DNA of 64,000 bases from Bacteroidota bacterium (GTDB taxonomy: Bacteria; Bacteroidota; Bacteroidia; Chitinophagales; Chitinophagaceae). The stretch is from NCBI GenBank assembly GCA_016868855.1, contig VGFP01000002.1:62001-126000 (forward strand), given 5' to 3'. Below the pieces are notes generated by a model. The model was not told the DNA's origin, ran no database searches, and saw nothing but the letters and a program-made list of their open reading frames with translations. Position numbers and translations under genes: made by a program. Of the stretch, positions 8,930 to 18,241 are shown in pieces. How positions within the stretch are numbered: position 1 is the stretch's first letter; the number at the start of each line of letters is the position of its first letter.

Positions 8930-9991
8930 GTGATTGAAAAACAGTTCAAAACGTGGTTTCGGAGGTCATTATTGGACTGGAACAGAAACAAAAATGACCG
9001 AAAAATGCCTTGGAAGGGTATCAAAGACCCTTACAAGATCTGGCTCAGTGAAATCATGCTCCAACAGACCAGGGTAGAGCAGGGAATGGGTTACTATAAC
9101 AGGTTTATCAAGGCGTTTCCTACCGTCAGGAATTTAGCACAAGCTTATGAAAATGAAGTGTTTAAGCTTTGGGAGGGACTCGGATATTATTCCCGTTGCC
9201 GTAATTTGATCGCAACAGCTCAGAGAGTCAGTTTTGAGCTAAATGAGAGGTTTCCTGAGACCCGCGAGGGACTATTATCCCTCAAAGGAGTAGGTCCCTA
9301 TACAGCCGCTGCCATTGGGTCATTCGCTTTTGGACTCCCCCTGGCTGTGGTGGATGGAAATGTGATGCGGGTGCTGAGCAGGGTACTGGGTATCAAGGAG
9401 CCGATCGACCTGCCTATTGTCAGGAAAAAAATGGAAATGCTTGCGGGCGAACTGCTGGACAATAAGAATCCTGCTGTCTACAACCAAGCCATCATGGATT
9501 TTGGCGCAGTTGTTTGTAAACCCCAACAACCTGATTGCGGCCAATGCCCATTTCACCGAAAATGTTTCGCATACCAACATGAACTACAAGCATCACTTCC
9601 TGCAAATTCAAAAAAAGTTAAAAGCCGGGAGCGGTTTATGTATTATTTGATATTGGAGCATGGGGGAAAACAATTGCTGAGAAAAAGAATGGGAAATGAT
9701 ATTTGGAAGGGATTATACGAATTTGTGCTGATGGAAAAGGACGAGCCGCAGGAGTTGAAAATGTTGAAGAGACTTTCCAGCTGGGGAATTCCCTCTTCGG
9801 GTATCCAACAGCAGGTCGTGGAGATTTCAGAGGAAATTGTGCACCAGCTTACCCATCAAAAAATCAGGTGCCAATTGATACATATCAAAATTGATCAAGC
9901 GATTAGCCTGGATGGTTATGCATGGCATAAAAAAAATGCCATCCGTCAATTTCCTTTTCCAAGATTGCTTACCAGATATCTTGGTTGGTAA
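8930..9991 (+). CDS. mutY: A/G-specific adenine DNA glycosylase
   Basis: Removes adenine mispaired with 8-oxoguanine or guanine, part of the GO repair system. The product has 353 residues from a GTG start at 8930. The N-terminal catalytic domain shows IWLSEIMLQQTRV (catalytic Glu) and the helix-hairpin-helix/GPD part LKGVGPYTAAAIGSF...VVDGNVMRVLSR (catalytic Asp). The 4Fe-4S ligands are Cys196, Cys203, Cys206 and Cys212 with the expected C-x6-C-x2-C-x5-C spacing. A NUDIX-like 8-oxoG recognition domain follows from about residue 235. It is divergent from HU and upstream of gldE. Confidence 0.96.
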   Translation: MIEKQFKTWFRRSLLDWNRNKNDRKMPWKGIKDPYKIWLSEIMLQQTRVEQGMGYYNRFIKAFPTVRNLAQAYENEVFKLWEGLGYYSRCRNLIATAQRVSFELNERFPETREGLLSLKGVGPYTAAAIGSFAFGLPLAVVDGNVMRVLSRVLGIKEPIDLPIVRKKMEMLAGELLDNKNPAVYNQAIMDFGAVVCKPQQPDCGQCPFHRKCFAYQHELQASLPANSKKVKSRERFMYYLILEHGGKQLLRKRMGNDIWKGLYEFVLMEKDEPQELKMLKRLSSWGIPSSGIQQQVVEISEEIVHQLTHQKIRCQLIHIKIDQAISLDGYAWHKKNAIRQFPFPRLLTRYLGW

Positions 9992-10020
9992 ATCAACGGA
10001 TCCATCATTTTCCTTTTATG

Positions 10021-10028
10021 TATTTTTG
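10021..10028 (+). promoter_or_regulatory. TAnnTTTG box (TATTTTTG) at the gldE start
   Basis: Exact -7 consensus ending five bases before the ATG at 10034. Initiation at the usual distance would place the mRNA start at or next to the start codon, which suggests a leaderless gldE transcript. No TTG is found at the standard spacing. Confidence 0.45.
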
Positions 10029-10033
10029 ATGTG

Positions 10034-11299
10034 ATGATCATCCTTACCATTCTGCTCCTGGCTTCTGTCTTGATGCTTTTCATGAATGCCGGTGCTGAAA
10101 TTGCATTTTTCTCACTTGGATACAAAGACCTTGGTAACTTGAAGTCCAAGCAATACCCTGCCGCAGAGCGGATTGTTCAGTTGCTGCGAGAGCCCCGCCT
10201 ATTGCTTTCTTCCTTGTTGGTTGGAAATATTGTTTTCAGGTTGCTCATCATCCTGCTTTGTAATTATCTCATCACCGAGCAATCCTTTCCCGGATTTTCG
10301 GAATCGATCCTGTTTGTTTTCAGGTTGGTCTCAGCCATTGTAGTGCTGATACTCTTTGGTGAACTGCTGCCCAAAGTTTGGGCATCCAACAACAATGTTC
10401 GCTTTGCATTCTATTCCTCCTTTTTTGTTTGGATGAATTTTTTGATGTTCAGAAGAATCGGCAAGTGGATGGATGGAATTTCAGAGAGAGTTGAAAATGC
10501 TTTGGGGAAGCATGATGATATGCAATCCAGACTGGAACAGATCGATCAGGTAATCAGCCACGGTACCGAAGAAGGAACTTCTGAAGAAGAAAAAAACCTG
10601 CTCAAGGGGATTGCCCAATTTGGAAATGTTACTGTGCGAAGGGCAATGAAAAGCCGATTGGATGTACAAGGAATAGAAGAGGGGACAAGCTTTACTGAAC
10701 TCAAGCGCAAAGTTGAAGAGCAACAGTATTCAAGATTTCCTGTTTACAAAGAGAGTCTGGATCAGATATCGGGCATCATCCATTCGAAAGATTTGTTGCC
10801 CCATCTTGACAAAGGAAATGAATTTGATTGGAAATCATTGATGAGATCTGCCTTTTTCATACATGAACAAATGTTGGTGGAAGACCTCTTAAGAGCATTT
10901 CAGTCAAAGCGAACCCATATTGCCATTGTGGTGGATGAATTTGGAGGAACAGATGGCATCATCACATTAGAAGATATCTTAGAAGAAATTGTAGGTGAAA
11001 TCAGAGATGAATACGATGACGAAGAATCAGTCAATATCCGTGTTGATGAGTTCAACTATATATTCGAAGGCAAAATCATGATCAATGAAGCATGCAAGAT
11101 CATGCAGCTGCCCAACAGGGTATTTGATCCCATCAGAGGGGAGAGTGAAACCATCGCTGGACTGGTACTTGAATTGGCGGGTGAGATTCCCAAAGTCAAC
11201 CAAGTGTTGGTGGCACATGATTTTACATTCACTGTGTTGGAAGTTGCGATGAACCGCATACAAAAAGTAAAGATCACCATCTCCATCCAGCCAAATTGA
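10034..11299 (+). CDS. gldE: Gliding motility protein GldE (HlyC/CorC-type, DUF21-CBS)
   Basis: Inner-membrane protein of the CNNM/CorC fold, about 421 residues. The N-terminal DUF21 region has several hydrophobic segments (residues 1-150), then two CBS domains (about 190-310, with TVRRAMKSR, GIIHSKDLLPHLD and HIAIVVDEFGGTDGIITLED), then a C-terminal CorC/HlyC domain. In gliding Bacteroidota gldE lies next to gldD, and gldD follows here after 3 bases, which supports the specific name over generic hemolysin/CorC. ATG at 10034 is preferred; a GTG lies one codon upstream. F. johnsoniae genetics place it as an accessory of GldD (established knowledge). Confidence 0.9.
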   Translation: MIILTILLLASVLMLFMNAGAEIAFFSLGYKDLGNLKSKQYPAAERIVQLLREPRLLLSSLLVGNIVFRLLIILLCNYLITEQSFPGFSESILFVFRLVSAIVVLILFGELLPKVWASNNNVRFAFYSSFFVWMNFLMFRRIGKWMDGISERVENALGKHDDMQSRLEQIDQVISHGTEEGTSEEEKNLLKGIAQFGNVTVRRAMKSRLDVQGIEEGTSFTELKRKVEEQQYSRFPVYKESLDQISGIIHSKDLLPHLDKGNEFDWKSLMRSAFFIHEQMLVEDLLRAFQSKRTHIAIVVDEFGGTDGIITLEDILEEIVGEIRDEYDDEESVNIRVDEFNYIFEGKIMINEACKIMQLPNRVFDPIRGESETIAGLVLELAGEIPKVNQVLVAHDFTFTVLEVAMNRIQKVKITISIQPN

Positions 11300-11302
11300 G
11301 GC

Positions 11303-11932
11303 ATGCGAATCAACATCATTTATATCTTATTTATTTTTCTGTTGGCTGTTTCCTGCAACAGTGCATTTACGCCCAAGCCGAAGGGGTATTTTAAGATTGA
11401 CTTTCCTCAGAGAGGGTATCAAACCTTCAGTGAACCTGGATTCCCTTACAGTTTTGAGTATCCTGTATATGCAACGGTAACCAAGGAGATAGATTCAAGC
11501 GGACAACAGCCTTATTGGCTGAATATTGAATTCAAAGATTTTGCTGGAAGAATTTACCTGAGTTATAAATCCATCAACGGATATTCCGTATACAAAGTCA
11601 AATCTGGCGATGTTTGCCGGGATTCTTTGGCGAAGAACAGTTTTGAGAGATTGCGGGATGAGGCATTCAGCCTCACATACAAACATACCATCAAGGCTTC
11701 TGGAATCGTTGATTCATTTTTCAATCCCGCGAAAGGATATGCTGGCATGTATTTTTATGTGGAGGGCAATGCAGCAACCTCCAAACAGTTTTTTATCACA
11801 GATTCAGTAAAACATTTTCTGCGGGGAGCGCTTTATTTTGACGCTACTCCTAATCAGGACTCTCTAGGTGTGGTCAGTGAATTTCTGGATGCAGATGTCA
11901 AACACCTGATCAATACGCTCAAATGGAAATAG
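11303..11932 (+). CDS. gldD: Gliding motility lipoprotein GldD
   Basis: Lipoprotein of 209 residues needed for gliding in Flavobacterium. The N-terminus (MRINIIYILFIFLLAVSC) is a lipoprotein signal with Cys at residue 18. The mature protein has the family landmarks PKPKGYFKIDFPQRGY, FEYPVYATV and WLNIEFKDFAGRIYLSYK near residues 25-95. It starts 3 bases after the gldE stop, so the two are co-transcribed. Its 3' end overlaps the convergent argH gene by 14 bases. Cellular role is known only from gliding mutants; the biochemical activity is not established. Confidence 0.93.
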   Translation: MRINIIYILFIFLLAVSCNSAFTPKPKGYFKIDFPQRGYQTFSEPGFPYSFEYPVYATVTKEIDSSGQQPYWLNIEFKDFAGRIYLSYKSINGYSVYKVKSGDVCRDSLAKNSFERLRDEAFSLTYKHTIKASGIVDSFFNPAKGYAGMYFYVEGNAATSKQFFITDSVKHFLRGALYFDATPNQDSLGVVSEFLDADVKHLINTLKWK

Positions 11933-13223
11933 TGGCGGATACGCTTCTCATTTCCCTGATGATTTCATCATTGCAAAGATTTCCGATGCTCCCTTCGTGA
12001 GTGTGTTTCAGTTCTTTTTCCTGGTCAAATTGAAAACTTCCTTCATTTATCATGTTTCCAACTTTCACATAGGCATCGCGGAAGGAGAGTCCCGCGTTTA
12101 CCAGCTCGTTGACCTTTTCAACACTAAAGAGGTATGCGTATTTTTTATCCTTTAAAATATCTTGATTTACGGAGATCTCTTTCAGCATCAGCTGCATCAT
12201 TTGCAAACAGCTTTTGAGCGTTTCAATGGCTGGGAAAATAATTTCCTTGGTCAACTGCATTTCTCTGTGGTAACCCGATGGCAAATTATTGATGAGCAGT
12301 GTCAATTCATTTGGAGTAGACTGTATACGATTACATTTCCCTCTGATCAGTTCAAAAACATCTGGATTCTTTTTGTGCGGCATGATGCTGCTTCCTGTTG
12401 TCAGTTCATCTGGAAAAGAGATGAAGCCGAAATTTTGGTTGACATACAAGCAGCAGTCCATCGCAAGTTTGCCAAGGGTGGATGCCACAGACGATATCGC
12501 ATAAGCAGTGAGCTTCTCTGTTTTCCCTCTGCTCATTTGTGCATATACTGAATTATAATTGAGTGTCTTGAAATGTAAAAGTTCTGTAGTTCTTTTTCTG
12601 TTCAAAGGGAAAGACGAGCCATAGCCGGCGCCACTGCCCAAGGGATTCTTATTGGCAACTTGAAATGCAGCAGATAAAAATTCCATATCATCCACCAGGC
12701 TCTCAGCATATGCAGCCAGCCATAATCCTACTGAAGAGGGCATGGCAATTTGAAGATGTGTATATCCTGGAATCAGATCATTTTTATGTTGATTGCTTTT
12801 TTCAATCAGGAGATCAAAAAGTTTGATGACCTCTTCTTTGATTTCCACGATGGATGAACGCAGGTATAATTTGATATCAAGAGCAACCTGGTCATTTCTG
12901 CTCCTGCCGGTATGGATCATTTTACCAGCTTCTCCTATTTTTTCTGTGAGCATCCATTCAATTTGAGAGTGGATGTCTTCCATGTTCTCTGCAATACTGA
13001 AATCCCCGCTTTTTATTTTTTCATGGATCGATTGAAGTTCCCTGACAGCCTTGTTCACATCTTCCGCTTTCATCAATCCTTGTTCACCCAACATGGTGAC
13101 ATGTGCTATAGAACCCTCCACATCGAATCTTGCAAGCAGGAGATCGAAGTCCCTGTCATTCCCCACAGTAAATCTTTCAATTAGTTCTGATGTGGTAGTA
13201 TTGTCTTTTTTCCAGAGTTTCAT
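11919..13223 (-). CDS. argH: Argininosuccinate lyase
   Basis: Last step of arginine synthesis: splits argininosuccinate into arginine and fumarate. It has 434 residues. The fumarase/aspartase superfamily signature GSSIMPHKKNPDVFE (about residues 275-289) is intact, as are HTGRSRNDQVALDIKLYLR and GYTHLQIAMPSS. It is the final gene of the minus-strand arginine operon, 9 bases after argE, and its 3' end overlaps gldD by 14 bases on the opposite strand. Confidence 0.96.
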   Translation of the reverse strand: MKLWKKDNTTTSELIERFTVGNDRDFDLLLARFDVEGSIAHVTMLGEQGLMKAEDVNKAVRELQSIHEKIKSGDFSIAENMEDIHSQIEWMLTEKIGEAGKMIHTGRSRNDQVALDIKLYLRSSIVEIKEEVIKLFDLLIEKSNQHKNDLIPGYTHLQIAMPSSVGLWLAAYAESLVDDMEFLSAAFQVANKNPLGSGAGYGSSFPLNRKRTTELLHFKTLNYNSVYAQMSRGKTEKLTAYAISSVASTLGKLAMDCCLYVNQNFGFISFPDELTTGSSIMPHKKNPDVFELIRGKCNRIQSTPNELTLLINNLPSGYHREMQLTKEIIFPAIETLKSCLQMMQLMLKEISVNQDILKDKKYAYLFSVEKVNELVNAGLSFRDAYVKVGNMINEGSFQFDQEKELKHTHEGSIGNLCNDEIIREMRSVSATISI

Positions 13224-13232
13224 ATTAGTTGA

Positions 13233-14345
13233 TTATGGGAGATTGAAATGAGCTGCTGTTCTTTCGATCAGTTTGATCAGCAGGTCAATGCCTTGTTCAA
13301 TTTCATATATATAAATATACTCATCTGCAGTGTGACTTCTAGCGGAATCACCCGGACCGATTTTCAGCGCCGGGAAATGCATCAGCGCTTTGTCGCTTGT
13401 AGTCGGAGATCCGTAGTGGTCCAGTCCAAGTTCCTTTCCTGCCAATACAATCGGATGATCCAAGGGGATCAAGGTTGACCTCAATCTGAAACTGCGCGGA
13501 CTGAGTTCGCTGGTTACAATCGATTGCAATTCTTGCATTACCTCATCAAAGGTATACAGCTCATTTACACGGACGTCTACTACAAATCTGCATTGTGCGG
13601 GAATCACATTGTGGGCCTTGTTGTCTGTTTCTATGACGGTGACTTTTGCTGTGGTTTTTCCGGTGAGCTCAGAAAGTTTTTCAAAAAAATGTTGTTGTAT
13701 GGCTTGTATATCTTTCAATGCAATTCCAATCGCATTGGTGCCTTCCTCTCTCGCTGCATGTCCGGCAATTCCCCTTGCCACTCCATCCAATACCAGCAAT
13801 CCTCTTTCTGCAACTGCCATTTGCATCTTGGTGGGTTCGCCGACAAGTGCACCGATGATTGGACTATCTTTTAAATTTGCTTTGAATGTTTGATCGTTGA
13901 GTAACAGTTCAACACCATGCTTTCCAGATATTTCCTCTTCTGCAGTTGCTGCTATGATCAAATTAAACGGCAGATTTTCTGCATCGTAAAAATGTAAAAA
14001 TGTGGCGATCAGTGCGACCAGCGGTCCGCCTGCATCATTGCTGCCGAGTCCGATTATTTTTCCATCCTGCTCAACAGCTGTAAAAGGATCGCTTGTATAA
14101 TCCTTTGCAGGTTTCACCGTATCATGATGTGAATTCAGGAGAATAGATGGTTTGGAAGGATCAAAATATTTGTTCAATGCATACACATTGTGCAAGAGTC
14201 TGTTTACGGGGATCTTTTGTTGGTTGAATGTATTCTCAATCAGATCGGCGACTTCTTTCTCCTCCTTGCTGAAGGAAGGAATAGCTATCATTTTTTTGAG
14301 CAATGTGATCGCGTTCTCTTTGATATGTTGTTCAATTGACATCAT
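13233..14345 (-). CDS. argE: M20-family N-acyl-ornithine/citrulline deacylase (ArgE-like)
   Basis: Zinc amidohydrolase of 370 residues that should remove the acyl group in arginine synthesis. Metal-site motifs are visible: LLNSHHDTVKP, GLGSNDAGGPLVAL and AATAEEEISG, with the dimerisation domain in the middle and a late His in DSARSHTADEY. In this type of pathway the transcarbamylase acts on acylated ornithine, so the enzyme probably hydrolyses N-succinyl- or N-acetyl-citrulline rather than acylornithine. That substrate is inferred from the neighbouring argF'. The gene lies 5 bases after argB and 9 before argH. Confidence 0.9.
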   Translation of the reverse strand: MMSIEQHIKENAITLLKKMIAIPSFSKEEKEVADLIENTFNQQKIPVNRLLHNVYALNKYFDPSKPSILLNSHHDTVKPAKDYTSDPFTAVEQDGKIIGLGSNDAGGPLVALIATFLHFYDAENLPFNLIIAATAEEEISGKHGVELLLNDQTFKANLKDSPIIGALVGEPTKMQMAVAERGLLVLDGVARGIAGHAAREEGTNAIGIALKDIQAIQQHFFEKLSELTGKTTAKVTVIETDNKAHNVIPAQCRFVVDVRVNELYTFDEVMQELQSIVTSELSPRSFRLRSTLIPLDHPIVLAGKELGLDHYGSPTTSDKALMHFPALKIGPGDSARSHTADEYIYIYEIEQGIDLLIKLIERTAAHFNLP

Positions 14346-14350
14346 ACATG

Positions 14351-15130
14351 TTATCTGATGGTTGTTCCGCTCTTGCCTTCAATCAGATTGGCAAGCTCCA
14401 ATGCATCGCCGATGATGACTTTGGAAACGCCTGCTTCTATGGCTGCAAAGGCATTCTCCAGCTTGGGAATCATACCAGCAAAAATAGATTGATCTTCTTT
14501 CATCTGCTTGAACATGGAGGCATCCATTTGGGCAATCACCGAACCCTCGTCGCTCACATCTCTCATGACACCCTTTTTTTCGAATGAATAAATAAGGGAG
14601 GTTGAATAATGGAGAGACATGGCTTTCGCAAGTTCCTGTGCAATGGTATCTGCATTCGTATTCAATAATTGTCCACCTGGATCCTGTGTAATAGGTGCCA
14701 CCACTATACTGATCCCTTGGTAAAGCAAGGCCATCAGTGCTCCGGTATTGACCTGATCTATGTCGCCCACAAATCCAAAATCAACATCAGCGTGTTTTCT
14801 TTTGTGTGCGAGAATGGTTTGCGCATCTGCGCCACTCATTCCCATGGAGATGCAACCTCTGGCATTGAGTTTGGCTACAATATCTTTGTTGATCCATCCA
14901 GCATATACCATGGTTACAATCTTCAAAGTTTCTGCATCCGTAACCCTGCGTCCATCGATCATATGTTGGGGAATCGATAGGGAGGAAGCCAGTTTGGTTG
15001 CCAGTTTCCCTCCACCGTGCACAAGTATTTTTTTTCCTTGTATGCTTGAAAATGCATAGAGGAAGTTGCTTAATTTCTCTGCGTCATCTATGATATTGCC
15101 ACCAACCTTAACAATGTAGAGTGTTTCCAT
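14351..15130 (-). CDS. argB: N-acetyl(succinyl)glutamate kinase
   Basis: Phosphorylates the gamma-carboxyl of N-acylglutamate. It has 259 residues of the amino-acid kinase fold. Visible motifs are VKVGGNIIDD at the N-terminus, LVHGGGKLATKL (nucleotide and substrate loop, about residues 37-48), DGRRVTDAETLKIV, and the C-terminal NTNADTIAQELAKAM. It is 3 bases after argF' and 5 before argE. In Bacteroidota using the succinyl route the same enzyme would take N-succinylglutamate; sequence alone does not settle this. Confidence 0.94.
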   Translation of the reverse strand: METLYIVKVGGNIIDDAEKLSNFLYAFSSIQGKKILVHGGGKLATKLASSLSIPQHMIDGRRVTDAETLKIVTMVYAGWINKDIVAKLNARGCISMGMSGADAQTILAHKRKHADVDFGFVGDIDQVNTGALMALLYQGISIVVAPITQDPGGQLLNTNADTIAQELAKAMSLHYSTSLIYSFEKKGVMRDVSDEGSVIAQMDASMFKQMKEDQSIFAGMIPKLENAFAAIEAGVSKVIIGDALELANLIEGKSGTTIR

Positions 15131-15133
15131 AAG

Positions 15134-16102
15134 TTATGTATTAGTGGCTTTGAGCATTGAGGCGATCACCGACTGTGCCGCCCAAACTCTGTTTGCAGCC
15201 TGTTTGATGACAAGACTGTTTGTGCTGTCCAAAATCTCATCAGAAAGTTCAACATTTCTTCTCACAGGAAGGCAATGCATTGCCTTTGCCTGATTGGTCA
15301 GCTGCATTTTTTTATTGTTAAGCATCCATTCTCCGTCATAGGCAGGCATGGTTCCGTAATCCTGATAGGCACTCCAGTTTTTGATGTATATGAAATCAGC
15401 ATCCTTGATGGCCGCATCCTGATCATGCATGATGGTTGCCCCTTGGGTGAAAGATGGATCCAGTTCATACCCTTTTGGATGGGCAATAACAAAGTCAGCT
15501 GCTCCCCATGCATTGACCCATTGTGCAAAACTGTTCGCTACGCATTGAGGCAGGGGCTTTACATGTGGAGCCCAACTCAGAACTATTTTAGGTTTTGAAG
15601 CTACAGGCTTTTGTGGCATGTTTTCTTGAATGGTGATCAAATCTGCAAGGCTCTGCAATGGATGCAGTGTGGCGCTTTCCAAGCTGATTACAGGAATTCC
15701 TGCATATTTAATAAACTGATGCATGATATGCTCACTGTAATCTGCTTCACGGTCTTTGAGTCCGGGGAAAGTTCTCACTGCAAGCAGGTCAAAATAATTC
15801 CCCATGATAGGAGCGGCATCTTTTACATGTTCAACTGTAGTGCCATTCATGATCGCTCCATCTGCAAATTCAAGTGCCCAACCTTCATTGCCAACATTGA
15901 AAACAACTGTTTCCATTCCCAATTGTTGTGCAGCAACCTGTGTGCTCAAACGTGTCCGCATGCTCGGATTCATGAACAGACAGCCCAGTTTCTTGTGCTT
16001 GCCCAATGTTTCATCTTTCCAGGGACTCGCTTTGTAGTCCAATGCTGATTGTATCAGTGATGGAATGTCTTGAACATCTTGTGCATAAAAGAATTGTTTC
16101 AT
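15134..16102 (-). CDS. argF': N-succinyl/N-acetyl-L-ornithine carbamoyltransferase
   Basis: Transfers a carbamoyl group to an N-acylated ornithine, in place of the usual OTCase. It has 322 residues. The carbamoyl-phosphate loop is SMRTR (residues 47-51), followed by HPLQSLADL and HCLPVRRN, as in the AOTCase/SOTCase branch; FPGLKDREADY also belongs to that branch. Residue 90 (within GTTVEH) is Val. By alignment from memory this is the position that is Pro90 in Bacteroides fragilis SOTCase and Glu92 in Xanthomonas AOTCase, where it decides succinyl against acetyl preference; a non-Glu residue favours the succinyl substrate. It lies 6 bases after argD. Confidence 0.93.
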   Translation of the reverse strand: MKQFFYAQDVQDIPSLIQSALDYKASPWKDETLGKHKKLGCLFMNPSMRTRLSTQVAAQQLGMETVVFNVGNEGWALEFADGAIMNGTTVEHVKDAAPIMGNYFDLLAVRTFPGLKDREADYSEHIMHQFIKYAGIPVISLESATLHPLQSLADLITIQENMPQKPVASKPKIVLSWAPHVKPLPQCVANSFAQWVNAWGAADFVIAHPKGYELDPSFTQGATIMHDQDAAIKDADFIYIKNWSAYQDYGTMPAYDGEWMLNNKKMQLTNQAKAMHCLPVRRNVELSDEILDSTNSLVIKQAANRVWAAQSVIASMLKATNT

Positions 16103-16108
16103 GATGAT

Positions 16109-17251
16109 TTAATCTTGATAATGTTCAATGGCATTTTTCAATTGATGTATAAAGTATGCTGCGTCTTCCATGGTGATTGCCAGTGATGGCAAAAGGCGAA
16201 TCACGTTTGGTTTTGCTTCTCCCGTAAATATTTTGTGTTTGAATAGCATGTGTTTTTTGAGATTTTTCAGGTGTTCGGGTACATCAAAACCAATCATGAG
16301 TCCCCTTCCTCTTACTCCACTGATTGCTTCGATGGATGTTAAAGATGCAGTTAAAAATTCACCCACTTCGCTGGCATGATGAATGAGGTTTTCTTTCTCA
16401 ATGACTTCCAATACGGCAAGGGCTGCAGCACATGCCAGATGGTTGCCGCCGAAGGTAGTTCCCAGCATCCCGTGTTTTGCTTTGAGCTTTGGCGAGATGA
16501 TGATGCCTCCTAAAGGAAATCCATTTCCCATTCCTTTTGCCATGGAGTAGATATCGGCTTCAACGCCTGCAAAATCATGACTGAAAAATTTCCCCGATCT
16601 GCCATAACCACATTGTACGCTGTCTGCGATATAAACGGCTCCATACTGATCGCAGTTTTTTCTGATGGATAACAGAAAATCATTGCTGGCTACATGGATA
16701 CCGCCCACTCCTTGTATACCTTCAACAATTACTGCTGCAATTTCATTTCCATATTGTTTAAATGCATCTTCTAATGCCTGGATATCATTGAAGGGAAGGA
16801 ACATTGCATGTTCGGTTTGGTTGACAGGCGCAACGATGGAAGGGTTATCGGTTACTGCTACTGCCAAAGAAGTTCTTCCGTGAAAAGCCTTGCTGAAGGA
16901 GATGATTTTTTTTCTGCCAGTATGAAAGGATGCCAACTTGAGTGCATTCTCATTGGCTTCAGCGCCTGAGTTGCATAAAAACAGTTGGTAATCTTTTTTT
17001 CCCGAGATCTCACCCAGCTTCTGTGCAAGTTCTTCCTGAATGGGGATTTTGATGGAGTTGGAGTAGAAGGCGATCTTTTTAAGTTGACTTTCAATGCGCT
17101 CTACCCAATACGGGTGGGTATGTCCGATGCTGATGACTGCATGGCCACCGTATAGATCCAAATATTCGTTTTGTTTTTCATCCCATACCCTAGATCCTTT
17201 TGCATGGGTGATTTGAATGTCATTGATTGGATATACGTCGAATAGTTTCAT
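16109..17251 (-). CDS. argD: Acetylornithine/succinylornithine aminotransferase
   Basis: PLP-dependent class III aminotransferase of 380 residues that makes N-acylornithine from the semialdehyde and glutamate. The PLP lysine is in SMAKGMGNGFPLGG, preceded by the cofactor region VQCGYGRSGKFFSHDFAG; LFLCNSGAEANENALKLA binds the cofactor phosphate. It sits 9 bases after argC and 6 before argF' in the arginine operon, which decides the role among class III transaminases. Confidence 0.94.
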   Translation of the reverse strand: MKLFDVYPINDIQITHAKGSRVWDEKQNEYLDLYGGHAVISIGHTHPYWVERIESQLKKIAFYSNSIKIPIQEELAQKLGEISGKKDYQLFLCNSGAEANENALKLASFHTGRKKIISFSKAFHGRTSLAVAVTDNPSIVAPVNQTEHAMFLPFNDIQALEDAFKQYGNEIAAVIVEGIQGVGGIHVASNDFLLSIRKNCDQYGAVYIADSVQCGYGRSGKFFSHDFAGVEADIYSMAKGMGNGFPLGGIIISPKLKAKHGMLGTTFGGNHLACAAALAVLEVIEKENLIHHASEVGEFLTASLTSIEAISGVRGRGLMIGFDVPEHLKNLKKHMLFKHKIFTGEAKPNVIRLLPSLAITMEDAAYFIHQLKNAIEHYQD

Positions 17252-17260
17252 TGCAGTGGA

Positions 17261-18241
17261 TTAAAAAGCGATTGATTTGAGATGAAGGCCAGTTGTCTGA
17301 TCCAATCCAAATACAATATTCATGTTTTGAACAGCTTGTCCGCTTGCACCTTTCAAGAGATTATCAATAGCACTGTGCACGACGAGTTTGTCTCCTTGTT
17401 TTTCAAGAAATATCAGTGCCTTGTTGGTATTCACCACTTGTTTCAGTGAGATCTGTTTATCAGAAACAATGGTAAAGGGATGTTGCTGATAGTATGATTC
17501 ATAAATGGAGTTGGCCTCTTTCACATTCAGTTTGCATGCAAGGGTGGATGAAACGAAGATGCCCCTTGTAAAATCTCCCCGCCATGGCACAAAATTGACT
17601 GATGCCTTTGATGCATTCAGTTGATGCAGCGATTGGTGGATCTCACCCAGGTGTTGATGGATAAGGGTTTTGTAAGCCTGAATATTGTTGGCTCTCCAAG
17701 AAAAATGAGAAGTAGCAGAGAGTGATTGTCCTGCTCCTGTAGATCCGGTGATGCCGGTTGTATAAACTTCCTGTAGCAATCCCTTTTCTGCCAACGGCAA
17801 GAGTCCCAGTTGAATAGCTGTTGCGAAGCAGCCCGGATTGGCAATGTTTTCGGCTGATTGAATTTGTTCAACATTCAATTCAGGGAGTCCATATACAAAT
17901 GTTCTTGTTCCTTGTATTGCATATTCTTTCAGCCTGAAATCATTTGTGAGATCAATGATGTTGATTTGTTTGGGGATATTGTTTTCCTGAAGAAATTTCA
18001 TGGACTCACCATGTCCAAGGCAGAGAAACAGCACATCGATGTCCTGGTTCCATTTATCCGTAAAGCACAATTCAGTAGCGCCTATCAAATCTTCATGAAC
18101 ATGGTATAGTTTATTGCCTGCATTGCTTTTACTGTGTACAAAAGAAATCTCAGCACAAGGATGTCCCATCAAGAGACGTATCAGTTCACCGCCAGTATAA
18201 CCAGCTCCGCCAATGATGCCTGTCCTGATGGTTTTTTTCAT
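17261..18241 (-). CDS. argC: N-acetyl(succinyl)-gamma-glutamyl-phosphate reductase
   Basis: NADPH-dependent reduction of N-acyl-glutamyl phosphate to the semialdehyde. From the preferred ATG at 18241 the protein has 326 residues and starts MKKTIRTGIIGGAGYTGGEL, with the dinucleotide-binding loop at the very N-terminus. The catalytic Cys is in ENIANPGCFATA. The open frame runs 13 codons further upstream, but the preferred ATG overlaps the argG stop as ATGA, a common coupling arrangement. It lies 9 bases before argD. Confidence 0.94.
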   Translation of the reverse strand: MKKTIRTGIIGGAGYTGGELIRLLMGHPCAEISFVHSKSNAGNKLYHVHEDLIGATELCFTDKWNQDIDVLFLCLGHGESMKFLQENNIPKQINIIDLTNDFRLKEYAIQGTRTFVYGLPELNVEQIQSAENIANPGCFATAIQLGLLPLAEKGLLQEVYTTGITGSTGAGQSLSATSHFSWRANNIQAYKTLIHQHLGEIHQSLHQLNASKASVNFVPWRGDFTRGIFVSSTLACKLNVKEANSIYESYYQQHPFTIVSDKQISLKQVVNTNKALIFLEKQGDKLVVHSAIDNLLKGASGQAVQNMNIVFGLDQTTGLHLKSIAF

